A DNA stretch of 64,000 nt from Leisingera sp. ANG-M1 (GCF_000813745.1 NZ_JWLC01000007.1:124001-188000), one strand, 5' to 3'. Shown: positions 17,623 to 26,827, counted from the stretch's first letter. Notes: generated by a model not told the origin, from the sequence alone. A program made the numbers and translations.

Positions 17623-19416
17623 TCAGTTTCCGCCTGCTCCACCCAGCTGGCAATGCAGTGTTTTGACCACGTCCAGCAGCGGAGTCGGGTTGCCGCAGCG
17701 GTCGATCATGCCAGTGCGCGGGAAGTAGCCGCGGTCGACCGAGACCAGTGTGTCGCAGACCAGCCGGGAGCGTGTCAGAGCCGCCGCTGTGCGCATCGCT
17801 TGCGCCAGCCGCTCAGCCTGAACCCCGGTATCGGTGACCGCCTCAGCCGGGTTGTCTGCCCCCATCCGCAGGTGGACTGAGGCACGGATTCCGGCCTCCG
17901 CCGAGGCTTGCTCAATCTGCTGCAGGATCTCCGGGACCGGGTCCTGGCAGCCGAGGCGGAAGACCGCACCGGCAGCTCCGGCTGCAGCGAGGTCTTGCAG
18001 CATAAGCTGGTCTTGCGCGGCAAACCCGTGGTTGATGACGTGGAAATAGGTGCCGGACCGGCGCACGTCGTCCTTGGTGCGCATCCGGGAGACATAGACC
18101 GGCAGCCCTGCCCGCTCCGCCGCCTGTGCGATGGCGGGCCAGAGCGCCGGGAAATCGGGCCAGTCCACCGTCACCTCCCAATCCGTCAGCAGGTGGGTAT
18201 GGCGCTGGATCAGCGCTTGCGCGGCCTCACTGCCCGGGCCGTAGGAGAACAAGGTGATCTCGAACCCCAGATGCCTCAGCGCGGCGAGGCGCTTGCTGCG
18301 CTGCGGGTCCGCCAGATCGGTCAGCGGAATACGGATGTGCTGCACCCCCATCTCCTGCAGCGCCAGCAGCGGGTAGTCGTTGCGCACCAGCTTGCGGTCG
18401 AATTCGTCCAACCCGCCGCTGGGCGGCACCTCGGTGACTTCGGCCCAGTTCTGGCGCAGGTCGAAACCCAGCACCGGACGGGAGGGGCCGCGCGGATCCG
18501 CAGCCTGCAGTGCCGGAGCCGGCACGCTGTCCTCTGCCCCCGCCTCTGCCCCGTTGGTGCGGATCATGCGGGTGGTGTGACCGTTCTCGTAGACGGTGAC
18601 CAGGAAATAGCCGAGCTTGGCCTTGTCGTCGCGGCCAAACTCGCTGTCCTCGGGCGGCGCGGCGCGCAGCATTTCGCTGTAATCCTGGCGGACAAAGCTG
18701 GTGGCAGGCGCCATGTAGTAATCGGTTTGCCCGAGGCGGTCGTACCAGAAGTTATGGGCGTGGCCTGCAAACATCGCCTCCACCCCGTGCTGCTGGACCA
18801 GATCCAACAGCCAGGCCCGGCCGGGCTGGTTGGTGTTGTCGTAGTGGTCGCCCTCCTCCGGTTCCATCAGGTAGGGCGGATGGTGCAGGAACAGCATGAT
18901 GCGCTGGCCGCTGGCTCGCTGCAGCTCGGCATCCAGCCATTCCCGCTGCGCCGCCTCGCTGGGCAGACCGGAGTTGATAAGCTGGGCGTTAAGAAGGACG
19001 AACTTGATCCCATAAGCCTCAAACGCCTGATACTGGGCGCCAAACTCCTGGGTCCAGGCCTCGATCATACTGTCCGTGGCCGGGCTGGCCGGCGCGCCGC
19101 TGATCGGCGTGTCGCCAATATCGTGGTTGCCTGGCAGCTCGTGGAGCGGCACGGTCAGCTCGGCAGTGAGGCCGCGGTAGACCTCCGCCGCCTGCGCATA
19201 GGCTGGACCCGCTTCCGGCACCGGATGCACCAGGTCTCCGGTGTGAACTACGAAATCAACCGGCTGCTGGTTGAGATCGCGGATCACATGGCGGAACCGG
19301 CGGTTGGCGCGTTTGTTGACTGGAAAAGGGGAATTGCAGCGGTCCTCCTCGGGGTTCACATGCGTGTCGGAAATGACTGCAAAGCAGCCAAGCTTGGCGC
19401 CCAAATGTCCGGCCAT
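17623..19416 (-). CDS. Two-domain calcineurin-like metallophosphoesterase with unknown C-terminal domain
   Basis: A 597-residue protein. Residues ~10-290 carry the metallophosphoesterase motifs in order: D-x-H (Asp17, His19), GDLVH (Asp61), GNHD (Asn97, His98), HH (near 178) and GHAH (His219, His221). It should be a dinuclear-metal phosphodiesterase or phosphomonoesterase. Residues ~315-597 form a second domain with alternating beta/alpha pattern, TIM-barrel-like by eye (IRIPLTDLADPQRSKRL, GNPTPLLDVVKTLH), which I do not recognise. No signal peptide is seen, so it is probably cytoplasmic. It follows tctA by one base with a GGAGG site. It probably acts on a phosphate or sulfate ester imported by the TctABC system. 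Confidence 0.8.
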   Translation of the reverse strand: MAGHLGAKLGCFAVISDTHVNPEEDRCNSPFPVNKRANRRFRHVIRDLNQQPVDFVVHTGDLVHPVPEAGPAYAQAAEVYRGLTAELTVPLHELPGNHDIGDTPISGAPASPATDSMIEAWTQEFGAQYQAFEAYGIKFVLLNAQLINSGLPSEAAQREWLDAELQRASGQRIMLFLHHPPYLMEPEEGDHYDNTNQPGRAWLLDLVQQHGVEAMFAGHAHNFWYDRLGQTDYYMAPATSFVRQDYSEMLRAAPPEDSEFGRDDKAKLGYFLVTVYENGHTTRMIRTNGAEAGAEDSVPAPALQAADPRGPSRPVLGFDLRQNWAEVTEVPPSGGLDEFDRKLVRNDYPLLALQEMGVQHIRIPLTDLADPQRSKRLAALRHLGFEITLFSYGPGSEAAQALIQRHTHLLTDWEVTVDWPDFPALWPAIAQAAERAGLPVYVSRMRTKDDVRRSGTYFHVINHGFAAQDQLMLQDLAAAGAAGAVFRLGCQDPVPEILQQIEQASAEAGIRASVHLRMGADNPAEAVTDTGVQAERLAQAMRTAAALTRSRLVCDTLVSVDRGYFPRTGMIDRCGNPTPLLDVVKTLHCQLGGAGGN

Positions 19417-19417
19417 A

Positions 19418-20926
19418 TTAGCCTCCGGTTGTCAGGGTGGATGCCTGCCCGGTGCGGGAGGCCTGGATGCGGCTGCGGATCAGCACAAAGACCGACAGGG
19501 CGGTAAGCACCCAGAAGGCAATGCAGATCGTGTTGCGCAGGAAGATCGTAAGGTCGCCGTCTGACAGGAGCAGCGACTGGCGGAAATTGTCCTCCAGCAG
19601 CGGACCCAGCACAAATGCGATCAGGAAGGGTGCCACCGGAATTTCAAGCCGCAGCATCATGTAGCCGACCACACCCATGCAGAGCATCACCAGAATGTCG
19701 AACAGGTTGTTGTTCACCGCATAGGCGCCATAGACGCAGAGCACGAAGACAATCGGGTAGAGGATGCGGTTGGGCACCAGCGCTACGCGGCTGAACACCC
19801 GGATTGCCATCTTGCCGATGCCGAACAGGTAAGCGGAGCTGAGCAGGATTCCCATGAACAGCGCATAGATCATCGGCAGGTTCTGCTCGAACAGGATCGG
19901 CCCGGGGCGCAGCCCGTGGATCATGAAGGCACCGAGGATCACCGCGGTAATCACATCGCCCGGCACGCCGAGTGCCAAGAGCGGGATCATCGTGGCGCCG
20001 GCGACGCCATTGTTGCCCGCCTCGGCCGCAGCGACGCCTTCGGGCTCGCCCTTGCCGAAGTTGTCCTTGTTGGGGGAATTGCGGCGGGCCTCGGAATAGC
20101 TGAGGAAGGCCGCGGGCGCGCCGCCGATGCCCGGGATGGCCCCTAGGATCACGCCGATCACGCTGCCGCGGATCACCGATTTCAGGGTCTTGCTGAACTC
20201 GGCAAAACTGGCGCCATTGCCCAGCCGGCTGCGCTGCCCCGCGCCGAACCGCGGCAGGCGGGTGGAGCGGTGGATGATCTCAGGCAGGGCAAACAGGCCG
20301 ATCAGCACGGGTATGAAATTGAGGCCCGACATCAGCTCGAAATTGCCGAAGATGAAGCGGTCAGTGCCGTAGATCAAATCGAGCCCGACAGTGGCCAGCA
20401 TCAGGCCCAGGCAGGCAGACAGGATGCCCTTGGTGAGGCTGGGGCCCGCGACGCCTGCAATGATGGTCAGCGAGAAGACAATCAGGGTGAAGAACTCCGG
20501 CGGGCCGAAGCGCAGGGCGAAGCTCGCCAGCACCCCAGCGAACAGGATGAGCGCAATGTTCGAAATCATATCCGCCACACAGGAAGCATAGAGCGCGATG
20601 TCCAGCGCCTTGCGCGCTTCGCCCTTCTGCGCCAGCGGATAGCCGTCGAGGATGGTGCAGGAGGCGGCGGGCGTGCCCGGCGTCTTGATCAGGATCGCGG
20701 TCAGCGAGCCGCCGTAGAGGCCGCCCTTGTAGACCCCGAGCAGCAGCAGGATGCCGGTCACCGGCGGCAGCGAGAAAGTGAAGGGCAGCACCAGCGCCAC
20801 GCCCATTGGAGTAGTCATGCCGGGGATGGCGCCGATGATGGTGCCGATCAGCACGCCCAGCCCCACGGCCAGGAAGTTCTCGACACTCAGGAACAGGTCC
20901 AATGCGGCGGATAGGTTCTCGATCAT
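19418..20926 (-). CDS. tctA: Tripartite tricarboxylate transporter large permease TctA
   Basis: A 502-residue membrane protein with about 12 helices and the TctA signatures GAIPGMTTPMGVALVLPFTF near residue 33 and GGSLTAILIKTPGTPAASCT near 73. A second inverted half, GAIPGIGGAPAAFLSYSEARR, is near 260. It imports a carboxylate-type solute with TctB and TctC. It lies 10 bases after tctB and one base before the phosphoesterase gene, so the three form one unit with the ROK regulator. Confidence 0.95.
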   Translation of the reverse strand: MIENLSAALDLFLSVENFLAVGLGVLIGTIIGAIPGMTTPMGVALVLPFTFSLPPVTGILLLLGVYKGGLYGGSLTAILIKTPGTPAASCTILDGYPLAQKGEARKALDIALYASCVADMISNIALILFAGVLASFALRFGPPEFFTLIVFSLTIIAGVAGPSLTKGILSACLGLMLATVGLDLIYGTDRFIFGNFELMSGLNFIPVLIGLFALPEIIHRSTRLPRFGAGQRSRLGNGASFAEFSKTLKSVIRGSVIGVILGAIPGIGGAPAAFLSYSEARRNSPNKDNFGKGEPEGVAAAEAGNNGVAGATMIPLLALGVPGDVITAVILGAFMIHGLRPGPILFEQNLPMIYALFMGILLSSAYLFGIGKMAIRVFSRVALVPNRILYPIVFVLCVYGAYAVNNNLFDILVMLCMGVVGYMMLRLEIPVAPFLIAFVLGPLLEDNFRQSLLLSDGDLTIFLRNTICIAFWVLTALSVFVLIRSRIQASRTGQASTLTTGG

Positions 20927-20936
20927 CTGCGTCTCC

Positions 20937-21446
20937 TCACAGCAGGTTTTCGAAGATGCCCAGCGGCATCGGGATGCCGGCGGCGTGCAGGAAGAACAGG
21001 TAGAGACCGATCGGGATCAGGATGCTGAGCGGCAGGATGAACTTCCAGTTCTGCTCGCCGAAGAACAGCATCATGGCGGGCATCAGCACGATGGAGCTGG
21101 CAACGATGCCCAGATGGGTCAGCACATAGTAAAAGAGAAACAGAGCGAAAGTGAGAATGACGGTGCGCAGCGTGGCCGGAAGGGTTTCCAGATTGTATTG
21201 CGCGTCTTCGGTGTCATCCTCCTCGCCCCCGCCGGGGACCTTCAGCGCCAAAGCCTCCACAAGCAGGAAGGCGGAAGAGAGGATCACGCCCCAGGCAATG
21301 GTATAGGGCCAGAAGTCCGGCGACAGCGCCGGGATGCTGACGGATCCGGGCACCACCACGCCGGAGGGGATCAGCAGCAGGACTGCGGCCAGTCCCAGGG
21401 CGATGAAGAGCACCGCGGTAATCAGGTCCTTGGGCCGGTTGTTCAT
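20937..21446 (-). CDS. tctB: Tripartite tricarboxylate transporter small permease TctB
   Basis: A 169-residue protein with four hydrophobic helices in the TctB pattern (LITAVLFIALGLAAVLLLIP at the N-terminus, LFLFYYVLTHLGIVASSIVL centrally). An acidic loop (GGGEEDDTEDAQ) separates the two pairs. It works with the TctA encoded after it. Its ATG overlaps the stop of the ROK gene by four bases, indicating translational coupling of regulator and transporter. Confidence 0.9.
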   Translation of the reverse strand: MNNRPKDLITAVLFIALGLAAVLLLIPSGVVVPGSVSIPALSPDFWPYTIAWGVILSSAFLLVEALALKVPGGGEEDDTEDAQYNLETLPATLRTVILTFALFLFYYVLTHLGIVASSIVLMPAMMLFFGEQNWKFILPLSILIPIGLYLFFLHAAGIPMPLGIFENLL

Positions 21447-22660
21447 GTTCCCCCCTTGTCCAATAGCTGGCTCAGATTGATGTCCTTGAAGATCAGGTTC
21501 TCGCGGATCGACAGCCAGCGGGCGGCGCCGATGTGAGTCATCTCCGTCGCCTGAACCTGGATCGGGCCAAGCCGCGGCGGCGTCTGATAGGCAAGCTGCT
21601 GCTGCAGCGCCTGCACGAAGTCTTTGGACTCCGACAGCGGTCCGGCCAGCAGCACCAATTCCGGCCGCAGCACAGAAAACAGCATGGCAAAGGACCGGGC
21701 ATAAGCTGCGCCCAGGTTTGTCAGCGACGCAGCTACGCGCGCATCGCCTGCATTAGCTTGGGCGATCAGCGCCATCAGTTCGCGGCCAAGCTCCGCGTCA
21801 TCCTTCAGGTTGCCAGCTTTTTCGCCCAGCATCTCGCGGACAAAGGAGCGGCCGCTCATCGCGTCCTCCAAGGTTGGGAAATGCTCTACCGGACCGGTGG
21901 CCTCGGGCACGAAGGTATAGGGCGTATCGCTAAGAACGCTGCTGGCATTCAGCGCGCCGCCGACGGCACCGCCGTTCACGGTCAGGCCGATGCCTGTCAC
22001 CAGGCTGCAGTTCAAAGTGACAACGTTCTGATAGTCGCGGGCCATGCCGAATGTGCCCTCGGCCAGATTGATTGCCGCGGATGGTGTTTCCAGTGCCAGC
22101 GGGCCGTCCAGATGACGGGCAAAGATTGCCTCGACATCGATTTCCTCCACCCAGCCCAGCACCGGCGCGGAGAGAAGTTTCTTCGAGCGCTTGTCAATAT
22201 GGCCGGCGATGGCGATTCCGGTGCCGAAGAACCGGTTCGGGTCCCCGACGTGCTCCGCCACCAGCTCAGCGGCCTTCTGGGCGCAGAGATCCAGAAAGGC
22301 CGGACCGTCGTGCAGCGGGGTGCCAGTGGCCTCCCAGGCGGCGATTTTGTTGTTTTCCAGATCGGCGAGGGTCACGGACTGGCGGAAGGCATTGATGCCG
22401 ATGCCGATGATGAAGCCGCCCTCGGCCTGCGGCGCCAGCTGCACAAAGCGGCGGCCGCGGCGGCCGTTGGGGTCAGACAGCTCCTGCTCGACAATCAGGT
22501 CGGCATCCAGAAGGTCGCGGGTGATGCGCGAGATGCTGGCGGCGTTCAGCCCGACATTGCTGGCGATCTCGGTGCGCGAGATGCAGCGATTCTTCAAAAC
22601 CTCCCCCAGCACCAGCCTGCGGTTCAGCTTGCCTGTCTCTTCATGGGTGCGCGCAGCCAT
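21443..22660 (-). CDS. ROK-family transcriptional regulator (NagC/Mlc-like)
   Basis: A 405-residue protein. The N-terminal winged HTH (ISRTEIASNVGLNAASISRI) is followed by a ROK kinase-fold domain (IIGIGINAFRQSVTLADL). The usual ROK DxGxTxxR motif and zinc cysteines are weak, so it is a divergent member. ROK regulators usually sense a sugar or sugar phosphate. I set the start at ATG 22660, with GAGGAAAA just upstream; a start at 22702 or 22756 would read through the divergent promoter. It leads the tctB-tctA-phosphoesterase operon and faces tctC. Confidence 0.85.
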   Translation of the reverse strand: MAARTHEETGKLNRRLVLGEVLKNRCISRTEIASNVGLNAASISRITRDLLDADLIVEQELSDPNGRRGRRFVQLAPQAEGGFIIGIGINAFRQSVTLADLENNKIAAWEATGTPLHDGPAFLDLCAQKAAELVAEHVGDPNRFFGTGIAIAGHIDKRSKKLLSAPVLGWVEEIDVEAIFARHLDGPLALETPSAAINLAEGTFGMARDYQNVVTLNCSLVTGIGLTVNGGAVGGALNASSVLSDTPYTFVPEATGPVEHFPTLEDAMSGRSFVREMLGEKAGNLKDDAELGRELMALIAQANAGDARVAASLTNLGAAYARSFAMLFSVLRPELVLLAGPLSESKDFVQALQQQLAYQTPPRLGPIQVQATEMTHIGAARWLSIRENLIFKDINLSQLLDKGGT

Positions 22661-22708
22661 TGGTTTTCCTCGTGTTTCTCTCTCCTGAAATTCATTCTGC
22701 ATATTTAA

Positions 22709-22725
22709 TTGCTTTCTGCAAGCAA
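22709..22725. promoter_or_regulatory. Probable ROK operator
   Basis: TTGCTT (22709-22714) and AAGCAA (22720-22725) are perfect arms with a 5-base spacer, extended by CATATTT to the left and ATATG to the right. It lies in the AT-rich 111-base gap between divergent rok and tctC. AT-flanked inverted repeats of this type are typical NagC/Mlc sites. Confidence 0.65.
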
Positions 22726-22771
22726 ATATGATTGGGTGAGGAAAACCAGCGGACAACAGGGAGGAAATGCG

Positions 22772-23752
22772 ATGATGATTCTCAAACGGCTCGGGGCCGC
22801 GGCGGGTTTGGCCGCTCTGGTTGCCTCAGGCGGCGCCATGGCTGCTGACTACCCGGCCAAACCGGTGACCCTGGTGGTGCCCTATGGCCCGGGCGGGGCT
22901 GCGGACCTTGCGGCGCGCACCCTCAGCAATGAGGCGCCTGAGTATCTGGGGCAGAATATCCTGGTGGTGAACAAGACCGGTGCCGGCGGCGTGGTCGGCT
23001 CGACCCAGGTCGCGAAATCGCGCAAGGACGGCTACACGCTGCTGATGGCGCGGGTCGGCTCGCAGGCGACAGTGCCGGCCATCAACCGCACCATTCCTTA
23101 TAAGTGGGACGACTTCACCTTCCTCGGGCTGATCGAGAAGAACCCCTTTGTCCTGGGCGTCGCCGCGGATTCAAAATACCAGAGCTTTGAAGAGCTGAAG
23201 GCGGCAATCCAGAACGGCGAACGCTTGTCTTATGCGTCGGCCGGGGTCGGCACCCTGCTGCATATGGCCATGCTGATCCTGCTGGATGACATCGGAGTCG
23301 GGTCTGAGGCACTGATCCATGTCCCCTTCAAGGGCGGCGGCAAGGCGACCGCGGCAGTGGTCGGCGGCCATGCCGATCTGATCTTCCACAATCTGTCGGG
23401 CCTGTCCGGCGCCATCGAATCCGGCCAGATCCGCCCGCTGCTGACCACTACGCCCGAGCGCTTCGCCTCCATCCCGGACACGCCGACCGCGCAGGAAATG
23501 GGCCACCCCAACCTGGAAAACGTCATCGGATGGACCGGCGTCTGGGGGCCCAAGGACCTGCCCGAGGATGTGGTTACGGCCTGGGTTGATGTGCTGGGCA
23601 AGATCTCGGCCGATGACAGCTGGCTGGAGGCCACCGGCAAGCTGGGCTCGGTGCCTGCGGTTCTATCCCCCGCCGATACCCAGGCGTTTGTTGCAGGCCA
23701 GGTTCAGACCTTCAGCAGCGTCGCCGAAAGCCTGGGCATGGTAATCGAATAA
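22772..23752 (+). CDS. tctC: Tripartite tricarboxylate transporter substrate-binding protein TctC
   Basis: A 326-residue periplasmic receptor. It has a Sec signal (MMILKRLGAAAGLAALVASGG, cleavage near AMAA) and then the TctC pattern: YPAKPVTLVVPYGPGGAADL, NKTGAGGVVGSTQVAKSRKDGY and VPFKGGGKATAAVVGGHADL. ATG 22772 follows GGGAGGAAA at good spacing; the longer reading to 22709 would cross the operator. It is divergent from its permeases and precedes the sulfatase, linking uptake to ester hydrolysis. Confidence 0.94.
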   Translation: MMILKRLGAAAGLAALVASGGAMAADYPAKPVTLVVPYGPGGAADLAARTLSNEAPEYLGQNILVVNKTGAGGVVGSTQVAKSRKDGYTLLMARVGSQATVPAINRTIPYKWDDFTFLGLIEKNPFVLGVAADSKYQSFEELKAAIQNGERLSYASAGVGTLLHMAMLILLDDIGVGSEALIHVPFKGGGKATAAVVGGHADLIFHNLSGLSGAIESGQIRPLLTTTPERFASIPDTPTAQEMGHPNLENVIGWTGVWGPKDLPEDVVTAWVDVLGKISADDSWLEATGKLGSVPAVLSPADTQAFVAGQVQTFSSVAESLGMVIE

Positions 23753-23765
23753 TCCTGCCCTCGCG

Positions 23766-23802
23766 GCCGGGCGGCTCTCTCTCCTAAAGTGCGCCGCCCG
23801 GC
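23766..23802 (+). promoter_or_regulatory. Hairpin between tctC and the sulfatase gene
   Basis: GCCGGGCGGC (23766-23775) pairs perfectly with GCCGCCCGGC (23793-23802) across a 17-base loop, 14 bases past the tctC stop. It has no T tract, so read-through into the sulfatase is likely. Confidence 0.7.
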
Positions 23803-23837
23803 ACTTACCCTCTCACGCAAAGACACAGGTTTTCAGG

Positions 23838-25373
23838 ATGACACGCCCCAATATTCTGTTCATTCAGGCCGACCAGCTCGCCGCCAATGCGCTTGCGGCT
23901 TATGGCAACCAGACCGTCAAGGCGCCCAATATCGACCGGCTGGCGCAGAACGGCGTGGTCTTTGAAAACTGCTACTGCAACCTGCCCATGTGCGGCCCCT
24001 CGCGCGCCTCGATGCATGCAGGACGGCTGCCGTTCTCCATTGGCATGTACGACAATGCCAACGAATTTCACGCCGACATCCCGACCTTTGCCCATTACCT
24101 GCGCGCCATGGATTACCGGGTCGAGATGTCCGGTAAGATGCATTTTGTCGGCCCCGACCAGCTGCACGGCTACGACAAGCGCCACACCACCGAGATTTAT
24201 CCGGCCAACTTTGCCTGGACCGTCGATTGGTCCAAGGGGCGCGAGTACAAGCCGACCAATCTGACCATGGCGCCGATCATTGAAAGCGGGCCTTGTATCC
24301 GCTCGATGCAGATGGATTATGACGACGAGGTCGAATACCACGGCGTGCAGGCGCTGTATGATCTGGCCCGCAAGGGCGACGACCGCCCCTTTATGCTTAC
24401 GGTCTCCTTCACCTCGCCGCATTCGCCCTTTGTGATCGGCCAGGAGTACTGGGACCTCTACGACCACGACGATATCGAGTCTCCGGCGGTGCCGCCGCTG
24501 GAGCTTGATGACATGGACCACCTCAGCCGCAATCTGCACTACTGCCAGTCGCGCCATGAGTTCACTGTCACGCCCGAGCACCGCCGCATGGCGCGGCACG
24601 GCTACTACGGCATGATCTCCTATATCGACGAGAAGGTCGGCCGCCTGGTCGATGTTCTGGAAAAGACCGGCCAGATGCAGAACACCATCGTCATCCTGAC
24701 CGCCGACCACGGCGAGATGATGGGCGAGCGCGGCATGTGGTTCAAACAGCATTTCTTCGAATGGGCTGCCAGTGTGCCCTTCATCGTTTACGCGCCTGAT
24801 CGTTTCTCCCCCGCGCGGGTGAAGGAAAACATTTCGCTGGTGGATCTCCTCCCGACCCTCAGCGATCTGGCTGCTGGCCGCCCGTTCGAAGAATATGCCG
24901 CACCGGTTGACGGGCAGTCTCTGGTGCCCGCGCTGAATGGCGATACGTCGGGACTGCGCGACGTGGCGATGTCCGAGTTTGCAGCCGACGGCTCCACCGG
25001 CCCCAGCCGCATGGTGCGCAAAGGCCCGTGGAAGCTGATGTGGCTCGAAGGGGTGGACACCCTGCTCTACAACATCGAGGAAGACCCCAACGAGGTCAGC
25101 AACAGGGCAGATGATCCTGCCTGCGCGAAGATCCGGGCGGAGCTGGAAGCCATCCTGTTCGATGGCTGGGATCCGGAGGCGCTGCGCGAGACCATCCGCG
25201 CCAGCCAGGTCCGCCGCCTGGCGATCCACCAAGTGACCGGCGGCGATCCGACCTATGTGCATTCGATCCGGCTTGATGACGATACCCGCTACATCCGCAA
25301 TGCCGGCGCTGCCGATACCAAGGCCCGCGCCCGCCTGCCTTATGTGGCGCCTGCCAAGCCCGACTTGGTGTAG
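23838..25373 (+). CDS. Choline-sulfatase-like arylsulfatase (BetC family)
   Basis: A 511-residue type I sulfatase. The formylglycine site is CGPSRAS with Cys52, the metal ligands include Asp12 (ADQL), and TADHGEMMGE is near residue 296. Blocks such as YDNANEFHADIPTFAHYLRA and SGKMHFVGPDQLHGYDKR match choline-sulfatase, recalled from family knowledge. There is no signal peptide, so it is cytoplasmic as BetC is. It would release sulfate from an imported sulfate ester such as choline-O-sulfate, giving carbon, nitrogen or an osmolyte precursor. The C-terminal ~60 residues diverge from classical BetC, so the exact substrate is open. It follows tctC on the same strand. Confidence 0.86.
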   Translation: MTRPNILFIQADQLAANALAAYGNQTVKAPNIDRLAQNGVVFENCYCNLPMCGPSRASMHAGRLPFSIGMYDNANEFHADIPTFAHYLRAMDYRVEMSGKMHFVGPDQLHGYDKRHTTEIYPANFAWTVDWSKGREYKPTNLTMAPIIESGPCIRSMQMDYDDEVEYHGVQALYDLARKGDDRPFMLTVSFTSPHSPFVIGQEYWDLYDHDDIESPAVPPLELDDMDHLSRNLHYCQSRHEFTVTPEHRRMARHGYYGMISYIDEKVGRLVDVLEKTGQMQNTIVILTADHGEMMGERGMWFKQHFFEWAASVPFIVYAPDRFSPARVKENISLVDLLPTLSDLAAGRPFEEYAAPVDGQSLVPALNGDTSGLRDVAMSEFAADGSTGPSRMVRKGPWKLMWLEGVDTLLYNIEEDPNEVSNRADDPACAKIRAELEAILFDGWDPEALRETIRASQVRRLAIHQVTGGDPTYVHSIRLDDDTRYIRNAGAADTKARARLPYVAPAKPDLV

Positions 25374-25408
25374 CGCAGGCGGCCAATTGCACCTGAACCC
25401 GGCAGCGA

Positions 25409-25640
25409 TCAGAGGATCTTGCTCCGGAACTCTTGCGTCCGTGGCAACGGCGAGTAACTGGTCAGCTCCTCAGCGGACCCGTTCTCGTGAAGGCCCCCTG
25501 CTGGAAGAATGCCACCCGGCCGGTGACCTCGCGGAAAAAAGGGAACCTCATGCACCACCGCGATCATGGTGATCCCTTCGTCCGCCAGCAGCCGGAAGGT
25601 ATCCATCACCTCACCCTTTTCCGCGTTAAGGTTGATGCCA
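25409..25640 (-). pseudogene. Remnant of an amino-acid ABC transporter ATPase (GlnQ/HisP type), 3' end only
   Basis: Reading the minus strand gives EKGEVMDTFRLLADEGITM, then VVHEVPFF, the D-loop to H-loop region of GlnQ-type ATPases. After a one-base slip near 25535 (a six-T run) the family pattern continues as REVTGRVAFFQQG. After a second slip near 25489 it ends ENGSAEELTSYSPLPRTQEF and RSKIL plus a stop. Walker A, Q-loop, signature and Walker B are all missing. About 77 codons survive, so the gene is dead. It may be the trace of a lost amino-acid transporter once linked to the adjacent GlxA regulator. The rest of 25374-25764 holds no other recognisable feature. Confidence 0.75.
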
Positions 25641-25764
25641 AGCTTCACCGCGTCGGCCATGCAGGCCAATATACAGACCCACAGCCGTATCATCACCGAT
25701 GTAAACGGTTCGAGCCGTATGCCGATGATTAATTGTATGTAAGGGACAGGAAATTGTAAGTCCG

Positions 25765-26802
25765 TCAGTGAACGCTGGCCGAGATACTGGCCCTGCGCAG
25801 CGCCGTCGGGGTCAGCTTGTAGCGCTTTTGGAACCAGCGGATCAGGTGCGAGCTGTCGGTAAAACCGCATTCATAGGCGATCTGGGTGATCGAGCGGTCT
25901 GTGTTGACCACCATCCAATGCGCCGCCGACAGCCGGATACCGCGCCAGTACTCGGCCGGCGGCACCCGCAGATAGCGGTTGAACAGCCGGGTCAGCTCGC
26001 GCTTGGTGGTGCCGACCTGCTGGGCAATATCCGAGATATCGCAGCGCTCGTACATACGCTGGCGCATGATGCCAATGGCATTGACCACCCGCCGGTCCAG
26101 GCAATGCTCGCCGATGAAAGCCTGATCCTGTGCGGCGGTGCCCTCGAAAATGCTTTTCTTGTCGGCCATCAGGTAGTGCAGCACTTTTTCCGCCCGCGAG
26201 GCGCCGCAGCGTTTAGACACCAACTGGGTGCCGAGGTTGATGGAGGCCAACCCGCCGGGGCATGTCATGAAACGCCCGTCCTCCACCACCGGACGGTCTG
26301 AAATCGGTGTAACCTTTGGAAAATGCTTGCGCAGGAGCGGCTCCAGAGAGAAGTGGACAGCACATTGGCGGCCATCCAGCAGCCCCATCTCGGCGAGCAG
26401 GAACTGCCCGGTGCACAGGCCTACAATAGGCAGGTTTTTGTCCACCGCCTGCTGGATACCGTCATAGACATACTGCGGCACCGGCTTGGTGGAATGCATG
26501 GTGCCGCCATGAAAAACCACCACGTCATACTGCTCCAGATTGCCCATATCCGCGGTCGGCAGCATCGCCAGGCCGCTGCTGGAAACCAAAGGCCGGTCAT
26601 CGGCGGCCAGCAGCGACCAGGAGCAATAGACCTGGCGGCTGAAGTCGCTCTCATCCGCGGCGAGGCGCAAGTATTCGACCAGGCAGGAAAAGGACATCAG
26701 CGTGAAATCCGGGGTTGGCACAATTGCCACCTTCAGCGGTGGCTCAATCTCCGGCGGCGGCATGGTCGGGCCGATCCATTGATAGTCTGTCCGGTCGGCC
26801 AT
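25765..26802 (-). CDS. GlxA/GbdR-type AraC regulator (DJ-1/PfpI + AraC HTH)
   Basis: A 345-residue protein. A DJ-1/PfpI-like sensor spans ~20-205 (VVVFHGGTMHS, IVGLCTGQFLLAEMGLLDG with Cys at the elbow, TCPGGLASINLGTQLV). Two AraC helix-turn-helices span ~240-335 (ISDIAQQVGTTKRELTRLF and ITQIAYECGFTDSSHLIRWF). It resembles GbdR-like regulators of betaine catabolism. It is divergent from the hydroxyproline-dehydratase-like gene, which it probably activates. AGGAGAGGGG precedes the start. It is paralogous to the regulator at 56977-57987. Confidence 0.9.
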   Translation of the reverse strand: MADRTDYQWIGPTMPPPEIEPPLKVAIVPTPDFTLMSFSCLVEYLRLAADESDFSRQVYCSWSLLAADDRPLVSSSGLAMLPTADMGNLEQYDVVVFHGGTMHSTKPVPQYVYDGIQQAVDKNLPIVGLCTGQFLLAEMGLLDGRQCAVHFSLEPLLRKHFPKVTPISDRPVVEDGRFMTCPGGLASINLGTQLVSKRCGASRAEKVLHYLMADKKSIFEGTAAQDQAFIGEHCLDRRVVNAIGIMRQRMYERCDISDIAQQVGTTKRELTRLFNRYLRVPPAEYWRGIRLSAAHWMVVNTDRSITQIAYECGFTDSSHLIRWFQKRYKLTPTALRRASISASVH

Positions 26803-26827
26803 CGCCCCCTCTCCTTCTGAAGCGCAC

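Noticed and set aside
17908-19506. A 532-codon plus-strand open frame
   Set aside because: It is antisense to the metallophosphoesterase, which has all its metal motifs in order.
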